From Iris pallida (Eukaryota; Streptophyta; Magnoliopsida; Asparagales; Iridaceae): DNA of 64,000 bases. The translations under genes were made by a program, and so were the position numbers. The notes under the pieces were generated by a model, which was not told the origin of the DNA, made no database searches, and saw nothing but the letters and a program-made list of their open reading frames with translations. The stretch spans positions 22,821,917 through 22,885,916 of the forward strand of contig JANAVB010031417.1 in NCBI GenBank assembly GCA_029216955.1, in the 5' to 3' direction. Positions 45,047 to 57,590 of this stretch are shown here, piece by piece; position 1 is the stretch's first letter; each line of letters starts with the position of its first letter.

Positions 45047-48000
45047 TGTAACACCCAATTATCCAGATGAGGGTAATTTTGAAATTTTGTAATTATAATT
45101 ATTATTTATTGATTATGATTTTTGGTAATTTTTAATCATTTAAACTATTTAAAATTATGACTTGTGATTTTGACATTTTACTATTGTTTGGTTTTAATTT
45201 CGAGGAATTTGTCACCCCCAGTTTTCAGGAACATGGGTATTTTGTCATTTTGTATTTTTGAAATATTTTTGAAATTTATTTTATTATTTATGATATTGTT
45301 TTGGGATTATTTGAGTCGGGTTCGAATTTCAACTCAATCCGACTTGAAACGGGGATCCGGGGGTAGTTTGACTCTAGTGGGACCCACACACTAGTTAGGC
45401 ATGGCCCACATGATATTAATTTTAGTTCACATGATAGAAATATTTTAGTTAGAGGTTAGACTAATTATTATGGATACGGTTAGTGTGATTAGAGACTTTA
45501 GAATGACTAATTTAGCCCCAACCAATTAGCCCTTTCCTAATACTAATAGAATAGGTTAGTGGGGGCATTTTGGACCTTACCATAATAGAATAAATAGCCC
45601 CATATGGCCAGCCACTTTGGGAGAGGATAGGCTCAAGTTCATTTCATTATTCTCATCCACACTCACTCTCTTGTTCTTCCCCAAATTCCTAAAGAGCAAT
45701 CCCTAGCAATTTCTCCACCAAATCCTTCCATTTCACCACCAAATCTTCTTCTTTCCTTCTCCATTCTAGCCAAAGAAGAAGCTACCCAAGTTTGGGAGGA
45801 TTCGGAGCTCGTTCGTGTCCTTTTGGAATCTCTACGTGTCGGTGTCGCTCCGGGAAGGCTTTTCTTCGATTCGATCTACCGGGAGGTATAAATCCCTTCT
45901 TTTTTCATTTCCTCATGCATATAGGTCTATTTTGAACCCATAGGAATGACCCCATGGTTGTATCTCCATTTGTGTCCATTTCGTGTCCATTTGGAGGTCA
46001 TAGGAGTGTCCTTTGTGTTGTGGTTGTGTCCATGTGGGAAAATCCCAAATTTGGACACACTATGTGTTGTTATGTATGAATGAATTATTACATGTTTAAT
46101 CTCATATTTTTGTATTGAAGATGTGTTCTATAGTGGTCTCATATATATATATTAGTGTAGAGAGTGAGTTCTTGATATATTATGTTATATACTTGTGTTC
46201 TTTTGTCTCAAACTACCTAAATCCGTCATGATTTTTATCCACGTTTTTAATTTCAGCCCTAACTTAGAAATATCATAACTTCTAGCTCAAAGCTCGATTT
46301 AATCTTCCATTTTTTTAAAAGAAGCGTATTGAAGTTAGCTTTCCAAAAACATATATTAATAGGCCTAATTCTTTTTGTAACTTTCTGGAGAATTATTTGA
46401 GTGTCAGCTGTACGAAGGACAAACGTGTTCTCGGTGTTTTTGCGATTCCGGGAGTTTTCGGAAACGAAAACGCGATCCGTTTGAAGTTTCGGAAAGCTAA
46501 CACATAGATCTATAACATACTTTAATCCTAGATTTTAATTCATGCTGAGATGGTACAGTATTGATTATTAGTAGAAGTTACTATTCGGCATATGCATTTT
46601 GTGCACCCTTGTGTGTAATATAATGTTCTATTTGATTTTAACCCATATTAATGTATATAAATTATGTAATTAAATAGAGAATGCAAGCATGAGTAAATGG
46701 TTAAATAAATGATGTATGAGGTGTAAGTATCATATCTAATGTAAGCATGTATAAGTATGGCTTGTAATGAATATGTAGGTTCCATAGTATGTAATGTATA
46801 GTGCATATAGTGGTGCAAGAGAATAAATGAATGATGAATGAATGCAAGCATGAATATAATGTAATAATAGATGTAATGTATGCAATATACAAGTTAATGA
46901 GATATAATGTTCTTTGTTAACACAAATCCTATATTACCTCATGTACCCCCTTACACTATGTTGACACTATCACACTTGACACATTATTCACTTACACTTT
47001 GACACTCTTTGATATGTATACACTATGTATGCCCATTTAACCCTCACTTGCCCCTTTGCCATGTTCACATACACACACATAGCCTCTTAAATAAGTAATT
47101 ATGAATATAGTTAACTTAGCTATGTATGTATATTATATATATGTTAGCATATTGTGTTGTAATATATAAGTTTATATAACTATTTGAAATGCCATGATTA
47201 TAGACCTAATATTGAATACCAATATATGCATGTGTATATATGTGTAGACATATATAGCTTAAAGTAATAGATTACCTAGTGTATATCCAATGTGAATTCT
47301 TGCCTATTTGAGTATTGAATAATTGCATGCTATATAGAGTTGGGTGTATGTTGGCTTGTATAGCCTTGTATTGATGTGTGCTTGCTAGGATAGTCTTGGT
47401 TAGGCCTAGTAAGACTTGCTGGGTTAGGACATGACCTAGTTTGACCTAGTTTGACCTAGTTTGACTAGTACAGTTGACCAGAGTTGACCAAGGGTTGACT
47501 TTGGCCTAGTTTGACCTAGATTTATGTAGAATGCATTGTAGTGCTTTATATTACCCTTCTGGACATGTTGTGACTTGTGCTGTTCTAATTAGGAGTCAGA
47601 CACCTCTCCTCGGACAGTATCTTTACCTTGGACATTCAGACATCAGGCGAGTACATTCTCTGATAGTTCTCTCATTTACTTGTCAATTACTGTACTTCAG
47701 TTCTAGTTAGTTGTATGCGATTCTCTGTTACAACACGTGTGGATATTTTTGGATTCATGTATACGACACACTTTTATTTTCTGGCCTCTATTACTGGTAT
47801 CATCTCTATTACTGGAATCATTTAACTGGAATCATTTACTGGAATCATTTACTGGTATCATTATATTTTGGCTGGACTCATCTTGAATTATTGTGTCAGA
47901 ATTCTGGATTCACTTGCTGGAAGGGAAAATACTAGAGTGAGACATGTAGACATACCCCAATCTGGAATCTCCCTACTGGAATCTACTGGAAGCATAGCCA

Positions 48001-48850
48001 TCTCTCGCCTGATCAGTGAGGGATGTGCCTGATTACCTACAGCCGTTTACATGTCGAACTCGGTATTTTAAAACATACTGCTAGAGTATAGGCTGGACTC
48101 ACCCTGGAATCGTTGATCACTATAACTGGAATCGTTCCTTACTGGATTCATCTTGTATTAGATTCATCCCGTACTGGATTTACATAGGTTTTACATTGGT
48201 TACATTTTCTGTCTGGACTTTATATCATATTACCCTGGTTCAGCTAGTTCTATTTTTACAGTCTTCATTGCTATGATTCTTCTCTTGTTTAGTATTTACT
48301 TTCCTTGCACTTTATCTCTCTTTCTTACCATCACCTGAATATAAACTGCCATTTTCATCAATATAACTGTCTATAACTGCTGTATAGTTCTCTGTCATTT
48401 ACTTGGGTTTTCTAGATAAGATGTGCTCGTTCCTGTCCTGACTGGACCTGTTGATAAATTTTACAGATAGCCTGGAGGTTGCCTGCTAGCCTAGAGGAGA
48501 CACAGTAGAGGTTGTATAGTTAGTTATTTCAGTTGTATTGAGTTGTATTTATTCTATGGATTATTGTATTGAGCTTTGAGATGTTTTCTGGGTTTGTGTA
48601 TCTTAGACACTTAGACTTCTATCTGCTGTATCTCTTTGGATTTCATGTTTACCTATCTTTTATCTCGCTCTACCTTAGTTGTGATTGAGACTGTATCTGC
48701 TATGTCACCTCCATTCGGAGAGTATATACTGTACAGGTACCTTTATATTGTTAGATGTTTGACCTAGGACAGTGTTCTACCGCCGACACTGCGGCGTAGG
48801 CTGGACGTACCCACGTCTCGTGCCCTTACTCTAGGGTGCGGGTCATGACA
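45047..48850 (+). mobile_element. Element D 5' LTR, 3,804 bp
   Basis: It begins TGTAACACCC and ends GTCATGACA. It includes a TTGAC cluster (47440-47516) and many ACTGGAATCATT-type short repeats at about 47790-47860. It is nearly identical to the 3' LTR apart from microsatellite length and small indels. Confidence 0.93.
47440..47516 (+). promoter_or_regulatory. TTGAC (W-box core) cluster in element D 5' LTR
   Basis: Seven TTGAC[C/T] cores within 77 bp in the sense orientation, at the same LTR position as in element C. The 3' LTR has six at 53380-53456. Confidence 0.55.
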
Positions 48851-48885
48851 CGTTTTTAGTGGTGGCCCATGCAGGTCGAGTTTAT
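48851..48885 (+). other. Post-LTR block / candidate primer-binding region of element D
   Basis: CGTTTTT then AGTGGTGGCCCATGCAGG follows the 5' LTR. A leader shared with C extends to about 48960. Confidence 0.5.
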
Positions 48886-49088
48886 GTAGTGGTATTCGAA
48901 CTAGAGTATCACTACAGCCTGCAGTAGGATTAGGATATTTTTGGAGGTACTCAATCACATTAGGAAAAACTCTTAATCCGATTCCTTTGTCTAAAATTGT
49001 TGCTTATTGACTTCCCTTGAATATAAACTGTTCTCCTTTGAATTTTTGCTTCATTCTCAGAAATTGCTTCTTGTTTTGATCTGTCTTC

Positions 49089-49496
49089 ATGATGGTTATG
49101 AAGACACGATCTCATCGCTTCGGTTCGGGGGATACTATCGAGAGGCTGGCCACCTCTCGTCCTGTTCATCAGGGCCTCGAGACCGCTGCTTCTGTTGTGC
49201 CGACTCAGGTTGGCATTTCTGCTACATTGGAGGTGCACCTCCGTCTGTACAGAGACTTTTTCCTTCGTTTCCGGTTTCTCTCAGCAGCAGCGATTCATGC
49301 AGCATCAGCAGCAGAGATTTGTGCAGTATCAGCATCAGACTGGAGGAAACCAACAGGGCGAGCTATCGTCAGGATAGTCGAGGATGCACAGACCGTTGGA
49401 GATCTTGCTACAAGTTCCGTTCTTCTCAATTTTATTTCCGCAATTGTCTTTTATAATTACCTTGAAATCCGATTCCATCTGTTCTTTATTGATTGA
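49089..49496 (+). pseudogene. Element D gag remnant
   Basis: The frame starting MMVMKTRSHRFGSGDT resembles the charged N-terminus of gag and reads through EVHLRLYRDFFLRF. A shifted frame has a Gln-rich stretch (SQQQRFMQHQQQRFVQYQHQTGGNQQ) like the linker near a gag nucleocapsid. No capsid core or zinc knuckle is present between them, so most of gag has been lost. Confidence 0.45.
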
Positions 49497-50532
49497 TTAA
49501 TTTTGTCATGTTACTCTTTGTTGTGTTGTTTTTCTTCTGAGAAAATCATATGGGCTAGGTTGCCTAAATCATGGGATCTAGAATCCTCGATAGTCGTGTT
49601 AGTTGGCATAGTGAGGACATATAGTCAGATTTTGGATGTATTCTCGGGTATGGAAATTTAAGGTTTTCGCCGTCGCATACGGCAGTACGAAAATTGTAAA
49701 TACCATGAACCTAGAGGTACGTACCTTAGTCAAGGACTCTGTGATTATCGTAGCCTTGTTCACTAGCATGATGAAGACTCTGGACAACATGATTTTGGAC
49801 AAACGTATATGATTAACAGATTGTATCTTGAGAAGGTTTAAACATCATACCCTTTTGATTGTTATAAATGACTTAGGAGTAGGGATATTTAGTTTTGTAG
49901 AGCTTATTCATAGGTAGTTCCTTCATAGTATAATGGTATGATGACTTGTTGAGTGTCTGTACCCTAGAGGTGATAGTTAGCATTGGTGTTAGAATAGTAA
50001 CCCATTGCAGATAATTCTCCTGCTATCTATAATACCAACCAGTTACACATAGGATGTTAGTATGCCTTACAGCCTTGATGATTATTACTACTTTCCCCTT
50101 ACATTTTCCAGTGAGGCACCCATGACCAGAGCCTGCCTTTGAGTATAGTTGTAGTGTCACCTAAGACCGAGAGGTCAATTTGCATAGATAGTTTGCAGAT
50201 GATATTGGCATATGGGATATAGGTTAGTTGGTATCTATAGGCCATTGTTGTATAGGGTTATAAACATGTTGTTTAGCTTATACTTGGTTCAGTTTTCCAT
50301 TTTAGTTAAGTTCTCTTCGTGTTGAGTTCCTTTGTGTTGATCACCTTTATAGGCAGTGTGCAGACCCTTCACTAGATACATGTCTCCTTGATTCAGACCA
50401 TTCATCCTTAGCCTTGTTCTAAGCATTGTTTCAGACCCTTATAAGTTTAGTCTGCCTTAACCCTTGGTTGATCAGTCATGTATATATATAGATGATATAC
50501 TTAGGATATATGTGATGGGTTGTTGTTCTTGA

Positions 50533-50533
<1 letters not shown>

Positions 50534-50621
<88 letters not shown>
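50534..50621. repeat. AT then GT microsatellite in element D interior
   Basis: An AT run to 50598 passes directly into a GT run to 50621. Confidence 0.95.
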
Positions 50622-50906
50622 GTATTTGATATTCATGTGCTTAGCTTGTAGGTATTTAGTTATAGGTGACTTGATAGGATTGGGAAGTCAAGAGCTAGTC
50701 TATTATAGAGTTTCTCTTTTGCTAAATTCTAGTTGCCAACACCTAGATAGCTAGCATAGGTAAAATCCTAAAAAGTTGACCAGTTGATGACCAAGTACTT
50801 GGATGTTGAGAAATTGACTAGTGATTGACCCTTGACTATGTTTGACATAGAAGGGGGTGCGATCATCTTAATTTCGAGGACGAAATTTTTATAAGGTGGG
50901 TAGGAT

Positions 50907-52016
50907 TATAACACCCAATTTTCCAGATGAGGGTAATTTTGAAATTTTGTAATTTTATAATAATAATTATTATTATTGATTATTATTTCATATTATGATT
51001 TTTGGTGATTTTTAATCATTTTTAAACTATTTAAAATTATGACTTGTGATTTTGACATTTTACTATTGTTTGGTTTTAATTTCGAGGAATTTGTCACCCC
51101 CAGTTTTCAGAAACATGGGTATTTTGTCATTTTGTATTTTGAAATATTTTTGAAATTTATTTATTATTTATGATATTGTTTTGGGATTATTTGAGTCGGG
51201 TTCGAATTTCAACTCAATCCGACTTGAAACGGGGACCCGGGGGTAGTTTGACTCTAGTGGGACCCACACACTAGTTAGGCATGGCCCAGATGATATTAAT
51301 TTTAGTTCACATGATAGAAATATTTTAGTTAGAGGTTAGACTAATTATTATGGATAAGGTTAGTGTGATTAGAGACTTTAGAATGACTAATTTAGCCCCA
51401 ACCAATTAGCCCTTTCCTAATACTAATAGAATAGGTTAGTGGGGGCATTTTGGACCTTACCATAATAGGACAAATAGCCCCATATGGCCAGCCACTTTGG
51501 GAGAGGATAGGCTCAAGTTCATTTCATTATTCTCATCCACACTCTCTCTCTTGTTCTTCCCCAAATTCCTAAAGAACAATCCCTAGCAATTTTTCTACCA
51601 AATCCTTCCATTTCACCACCAAATCTTTTTCTTTCCTTCTCCATTCTAGCCAAAGAGGAAGCTACCCAAGTTTGGGAGGATTCGGAGCTCGTTCGTGTCC
51701 TTTTGGAATCTCTACGTGTCGGTGTCGCTCCGGGAAGGCTTTTCTTCGATTCGATCTACCGGGAGGTATAAATCCCTTCTTCTTTTATTTTCTCATGCAT
51801 ATAGGTCTATTTTGAACCCATAGGAATGACCCCCATGGTTGTATCTCCATTTGTGTCCATTTCGTGTCCATTTGGAGGTCATATGAGTGTCCTTTGTGTT
51901 GTGGTTGTGTCCATGTGGGAAAATCCCAAATTTGGACACACTATGTGTTGTTATGTATGAATGAATTATTACATGTTTAATCTCATATTTTTGTATTGAA
52001 GATGTGTTCTATAGTG

Positions 52017-52095
<79 letters not shown>

Positions 52096-54775
52096 TGTAG
52101 AGAGTGAGTTCTTGATATATTATGTTATATACTTGCGTTCTTTTGTCTCAAACTACCTAAATCCGTCATGATTTTTATCCACGTTTTTAATTTCAGCCCT
52201 AACTTAGAAATATCATAACTTCTAGCTCAAAGCTCGGTTTAATCTTCCATTTTTTTAAAAGAAGCGTATTGAAGTTAGCTTTCCAAAAACATATATTAAT
52301 AGGCCTAATTCTTTTTGTAACTTTCTGGAGAATTATTTGAGTGTCAGCTGTACGAAGGACAAACGCGTTCTCGGTGTTTTTGCGATTCCGGGAGTTTCCG
52401 GAAACGAAAACGCGATCCGTTTGAAGTTTCGGAAAACTAACACATAGATCTATAACATACTTTAATCCTAGATTTTAATTCATGCTGAGATGGTACAGTA
52501 TTGATTATTAGTAGAAGTTACTATTCGGCATATGCATTTTGTGCACCCTTGTGTGTAATATAATGTTCTATTTGATTTTAACCCATGTTAATGTATATAA
52601 ATTATGTAATTAAATAGAGAATGCAAGCATGAGTAAATGGTTAAATAAATAATGTATGAGGTGTAAGTATCATATCTAATGTAAGCATGTATAAGTATGG
52701 CTTGTAATGAATATGTAGGTTCCATAGTATGTAATGTATGGTGCATATTGTGGTGCAAGAGAATAAATGAATGATGAATGAATGCAAGCATGAATGTAAT
52801 GTAATAATAGATGTAATGTATGCAATATACAAGTTAATGAGATGTAATGTTCTTTGTTAACACAAATCCTATATTACCTCATGTACCCCCTTACACTATG
52901 TTGACACTATCACACTTGACACATTGTTCACTTACACTTTGACACTCTTTGATATGTATACACTATGTATGCCCATTTAACCCTCACTTGCCCCTTTGCC
53001 ATGTTCACATACACACACATAGCCTCTTAAATAAGTAATTATGAATATAGTTAACTTAGCTATGTATGTATATTATATATATGTTAGCATATTGTGTTGT
53101 AATATATAAGTTTATATAACCATTTGAAATGCCATGATTATAGACCTAATATTGAATACCAATATATGCATATGTATATATGTGTAGACATATATAGCTT
53201 AAAGTAATAGATTACCTAGTGTATATCCAATGTGAATTCTTGTCTATTTGAGTATTGAATAATTGCATGCTATATAGAGTTGGGTGTATGTTGGCTTGTA
53301 TAGCCTTGTATTGATGTGTGCTTGCTAGGATAGTCTTGGTTAGGCCTAGTAAGACTTGCTGGGTTAGGACATGACCTAGTTTGACCTAGTTTGACTAGTG
53401 CAGTTGACCAGAGTTGACCAAGGGTTGACTTTGGCCTAGTTTGACCTAGATTCATGTAGAATGCATTGTAGTGCTTTATATTACCCTTCTGGACATGTTG
53501 TGACTTGTGTGTTCTAATTAGGAGCCAGACACCTCTCCTCGGACAGTATCTTTACCTTGGACATTCAAACATCAGGCGAGTACATTCTCTGATAGTTCTC
53601 TCATTTACTTGTCAATTACTGTACTTCAGTTCTAGTTAGTTGTATGCGATTCTCTGTTACAACACGTGTGGATATTTCTGGATTCATGTATACGACACTT
53701 TTATTTTCTGGCCTCTATTACTGGTATCATCTCTATTACTGGAATCATTTAACTGGAATCATTTTACTGGAATCATTTACTGGTATCATTATATTTTGGC
53801 TGGACTTATCTTGAATCATTGTGTCAGAATTCTGGATTCACTTGCTGGGAGGGAAAATACTAGAGTGAGACATGTAGACATACCCCAATCTGGAATCTCC
53901 CTACTGGAATCTACTGGAAGCATAGCCATCTCTCGCCTGATCAGTGAGGGATGTGCCTGATTATCTACAGCCGTTTACATATCGAACTCGGTATTTTAAA
54001 ACATACTGCTAGAGTATAGGCTGGACTCACCCTGGAATCGTTGATCACTATAACTGGAATCGTTCCTTACTGGATTCATCTTGTATTAGATTCATCCCGT
54101 ACTGGATTTACATAGGTTTTACACTGGTTACATTTTCTGTCTGGACTTTATATATATACCCTGGTTCAGCTAGTTCTATTTTTACAGTCTTCATTGCTAT
54201 GATTCTTCTCTTGTTTAGTATTTACTTTTCTTGCACTTTATCTCTCTTTCTTACCATCACCTGAATATAAACTGCCATTTTTATCAATATAACTGTCTAT
54301 AACTGCTGTATAGTTCTCTGTCATTTACTTGGGTTTTCTAGATGAGATGTGCTCGTTCCTGTCCTGACTGGACCTGTTGATAAATTTTACAGATAGCCTG
54401 GAGGTTGTCTGCTAGCCTAGAGGAGACACAGTAGAGGTTGTATAGTTAGTTATTTCAGTTGTATTGAGTTGTATTTATTCTATAGATTACTGTATTGAGC
54501 TTTGAGATGTTTTCTGGGTTTGTGTATCTTAGACACTTAGACTTCTATCTGCTGTATCTCTTTTGGATTTCATGTTTTATCTACATTTTATCTCGCTCTA
54601 CCTTAGTTGTGATTGAGACTGTATCTGCTATGTCACCTCCATTCGGTATATACTGTACAGGTACCTTTATATTGTTAGATGTTTGACCTAGGACAGTTCT
54701 ACTACCGCCGATACTGCGGCGTAGGCTGGACGTACCCACGTCTCGTGCCCTTACTCTAGGGTGCGGGTCGTGACA
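50907..54775 (+). mobile_element. Element D 3' LTR, 3,869 bp
   Basis: It matches 45047-48850. Its first two bases are TA instead of the conserved TG (TATAACACCC), a G-to-A change at the terminus. It has a pure AT run of about 72 bp at 52020-52091, where the 5' LTR has only about 12 bp (46140-46151); this explains the length difference. Confidence 0.93.
52020..52091. repeat. AT microsatellite expanded in element D 3' LTR
   Basis: About 36 AT units, against about six at the matching site in the 5' LTR (46140-46151). Confidence 0.95.
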
Positions 54776-57164
54776 AGATTCATCGCAAAAACTTTTCACA
54801 ACTTAAGATTCATCACAAAACTTAATAATCCAACTACAATAAAATCATCAAAACTACAATAATTCATCACAACTACTTAGTCCCGAACATTCCACATCCA
54901 AATTAAGTTTCAAACAAGCAAAATATCCACAATAATCCATCAAATGTACGTAACTATTCCACATCCAACTTAAGTTTGAAATAAAAAATATCGAAATCCA
55001 TCTACATATCATGCCGGGCATTTGAACGAGACTCCCTATTGTTCATGAAGGAAAAGTCGACCACGTCGTCGATGCGATCAAGCTCGTTGGCGACCGCGAC
55101 ACAAGTCTCACTTTGGCAACCTCTCCGGAGTGTCTGTGCCAATTCCTTCACCCTTTGAGACTGAAAATGAAAGTATAAATGAATTAAGTCTACAAACATG
55201 GAAATCTCAGTCTTATTACAATACGAAACTCACCATTCTTACCAACCCAGCATATAAGGCATTTTTGGAAGGAAGAGCTCCAACTGCTCCGACGGTCACG
55301 GGACCCGGGTTGGTAGGGTTCAACAACCTAGGATGTCCGACCCCCAGGAAGTACTGCATGTAGTCCTCGCTGCAGTCGGCCATCTCGGTGACCGGTCGTC
55401 TTTCAGATTTCCGAAGTACATGTCGTTGTCACTCCGAGTAAAAGTCGGTCACCCAGTCAAATTCTGCCGGTTTGTAACTTAAAGGTTGGGTTCCGCACGG
55501 AGGCTCCAACAGCCGCAGTGTGCGCTTCGGCACAGTTTGTACGAAGCCAAACTGACGAAGTACTCTATCGGACATGTACGGCTCCGTGATTTCATAGCAT
55601 GTGATCATGCCATGAAATAAAGAAACTGGTTGGACCTCCCGATTCAGCTCACGTAAATCCCGATATGGATTCCAAAAAATCTGTAGGAAAACAGTTAACA
55701 ACAAAACAAAATCAACATAAAAAGTTAGTTAAAAATTAGTACCTCTTCTGGCACCAAACTGTCTAATACTTCACGAATGGAAGCCAGTGTTTGCCAATTT
55801 TTGGTTTCCAGCTGGGATGGCCTCCATCGACACACTCTGGAAAGGTGTTCAAGATACTCTGGGTTTTTGTCAGCCCGTCTAAGCATAGAAAAATGCTCGT
55901 ATATCCATGCCTATTCAATTTATAAATGAACAGTAAAAATTAAAACAACAAATTTAAGTATACAAGATTAAATTGTTAGAAGTTTTCTTACATGTAGCAG
56001 AGTCTGATAGCCGGCCATAGTCTTAGTCCCGACACGGGATGCGATGCCGAGCTCGCGGTAAAGATTGGCCAGGATACCGCTTCCCTAGGATATATCGATG
56101 AAGTCATCCACTTCAGATAAGTTTAGCATGTACCGAGCATGTATCGACGTTCCGGACTTGTCCGGAATGCCAACCGTTCCTAGGACGAACAACATATACG
56201 CACGAGCCACCGCGTCGACCGCATCATCGTCATCGTCATCCACCTCCATATCCATGAACTGGTCCACCAGAAATGATAGAGGAATTCCGTACGACTTCTT
56301 GAAGCCAGGTAGAGTTGTAAAACTCGTAGCCGGAACTCCAAGGTGAGTTGAGACGAACTTGACGATCTTCTCGTACCATTTTACGAATTTTCATTAGTGT
56401 AATGTTCTTTGGTCATTACACGCCCGGTCACTGGCAGCTCCAATATCTGGTAGACGTCGTCAAGTGTAATGGTCATCTCCCCTGCTGGGAGATGAAATGT
56501 GTTGGTCTCCGGGTGTCATCTCTCCACGAAGGCGATATGAGGGCACTATCCATTGTTCGGTAGGCATTTTGTGCCAAATTGTGCAAGCCGCTCGGTATGA
56601 TTTTGCTCTGGACGGCCTCCGATAAGCTTGCAAACTGCCAGGACACGGTTTTCTTCCCGTGGCTCACAGCCCTAAAGATACGATATGTCCTCTGTATATC
56701 GAACAACAAAAACCATATCAATTATGAAATACATATATATATAGTATACTAAACTGGTAGCTTACAAACGTCATGTACATACCGGGTTCTTCCATATTTA
56801 TACGCAATGGTTCTAAAAAGAAATCAACATTGAGCAACCGGACGGACGGACAGGCGGCTCAGAAGGACCGACCTCCTCAGAAGGACCGACCTCCTCAGAA
56901 GGACCGACCTCCTCAAATGGAGCAGAACCGTCTTGACGTGAAAGGAGTCGGGCAATTGGCACGTCGTCGTCGTCGTCGTCGTCGGAAGGAGGCGTAGGAG
57001 TAGGAGCTCGTTGCTTCGACCGAGCTTGACGTGCCGGTGGCGATGTCCGAGACCGAGCTTCGGGCGCGGGTTCGGTAATTGTTATCAGACGCTCGAGAGG
57101 ACGTTCCGCACGTTCCTTCCGCTTTGACGCGGTGGGCCGTATTCTTTTGTTAGCGGCCGGTGGA

Positions 57165-57590
57165 CTGCATGACAATATACACTTATTAAGTAATAGAAAC
57201 ATCATGCACTTACCCAACTCCCGTATGTCATAACATTAGGATTGCCAGGCATGTGGCAGTCCTAATGAAAATTAGGACTGCCACAGTCCTGGCAGTCCTC
57301 TTTCACAAGAGGACTGCCAGGGTTGTGGCAGTCCTAATTTTTATTAGGACTGCCACATGCCTGGCAGTCCTACTGTCGTGAACCCGAACTCCCACAACGA
57401 CATCCTACTTTGTCGTATTCTAGGGTTAGGGTTTCAACATAAATTTTGGGTTTCTTGTGTTCGAAAATTAGGGAAAAGAACGTGCAAGAGATTATAAACC
57501 TATTTTACCAAAACTTTTTCAAGAATTAAACAAATTCTAGGGTTTCGAATATATGTAATAAAATTTCGAAGAAATTAGGGAAGAACGTAC
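57165..57590 (-). other. First intron of the PMD gene, holding a nested palindrome
   Basis: Donor GTACGT and acceptor TGCAG join MTRKSKQPES to SPPAANKRIRP in phase. It mirrors the first intron of the transposase gene in position and content. Confidence 0.7.
57237..57371. repeat. Nested palindrome in PMD intron 1
   Basis: Arms of about 65 bp around TCAC. Each has two AGGACTGCCA...TGGCAGTCCT modules (variants AGGATTGCCAGGCATGTGG and AGGACTGCCACAGTCCTGG). The half-site matches those at 29887 and 44228, while the module centres differ. Confidence 0.92.

Larger units (their letters stand above)
45047..54775 (+). mobile_element. Non-autonomous LTR element 'D', LARD-like with gag remnant
   Basis: LTRs of about 3.8 kb (45047-48850 and 50907-54775) flank a 2.06-kb interior. 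The LTR reads TGTAACACCC...GTGCGGGTCGTGACA, the same ends as element C in sense orientation, so C and D are related. The interior has the post-LTR block, a damaged gag start and a polypurine tract (AAGGTGGGTAGGAT) at 50893, but no pol. It is inserted in the MULE between the palindrome array and the end of the PMD gene. Confidence 0.93.
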
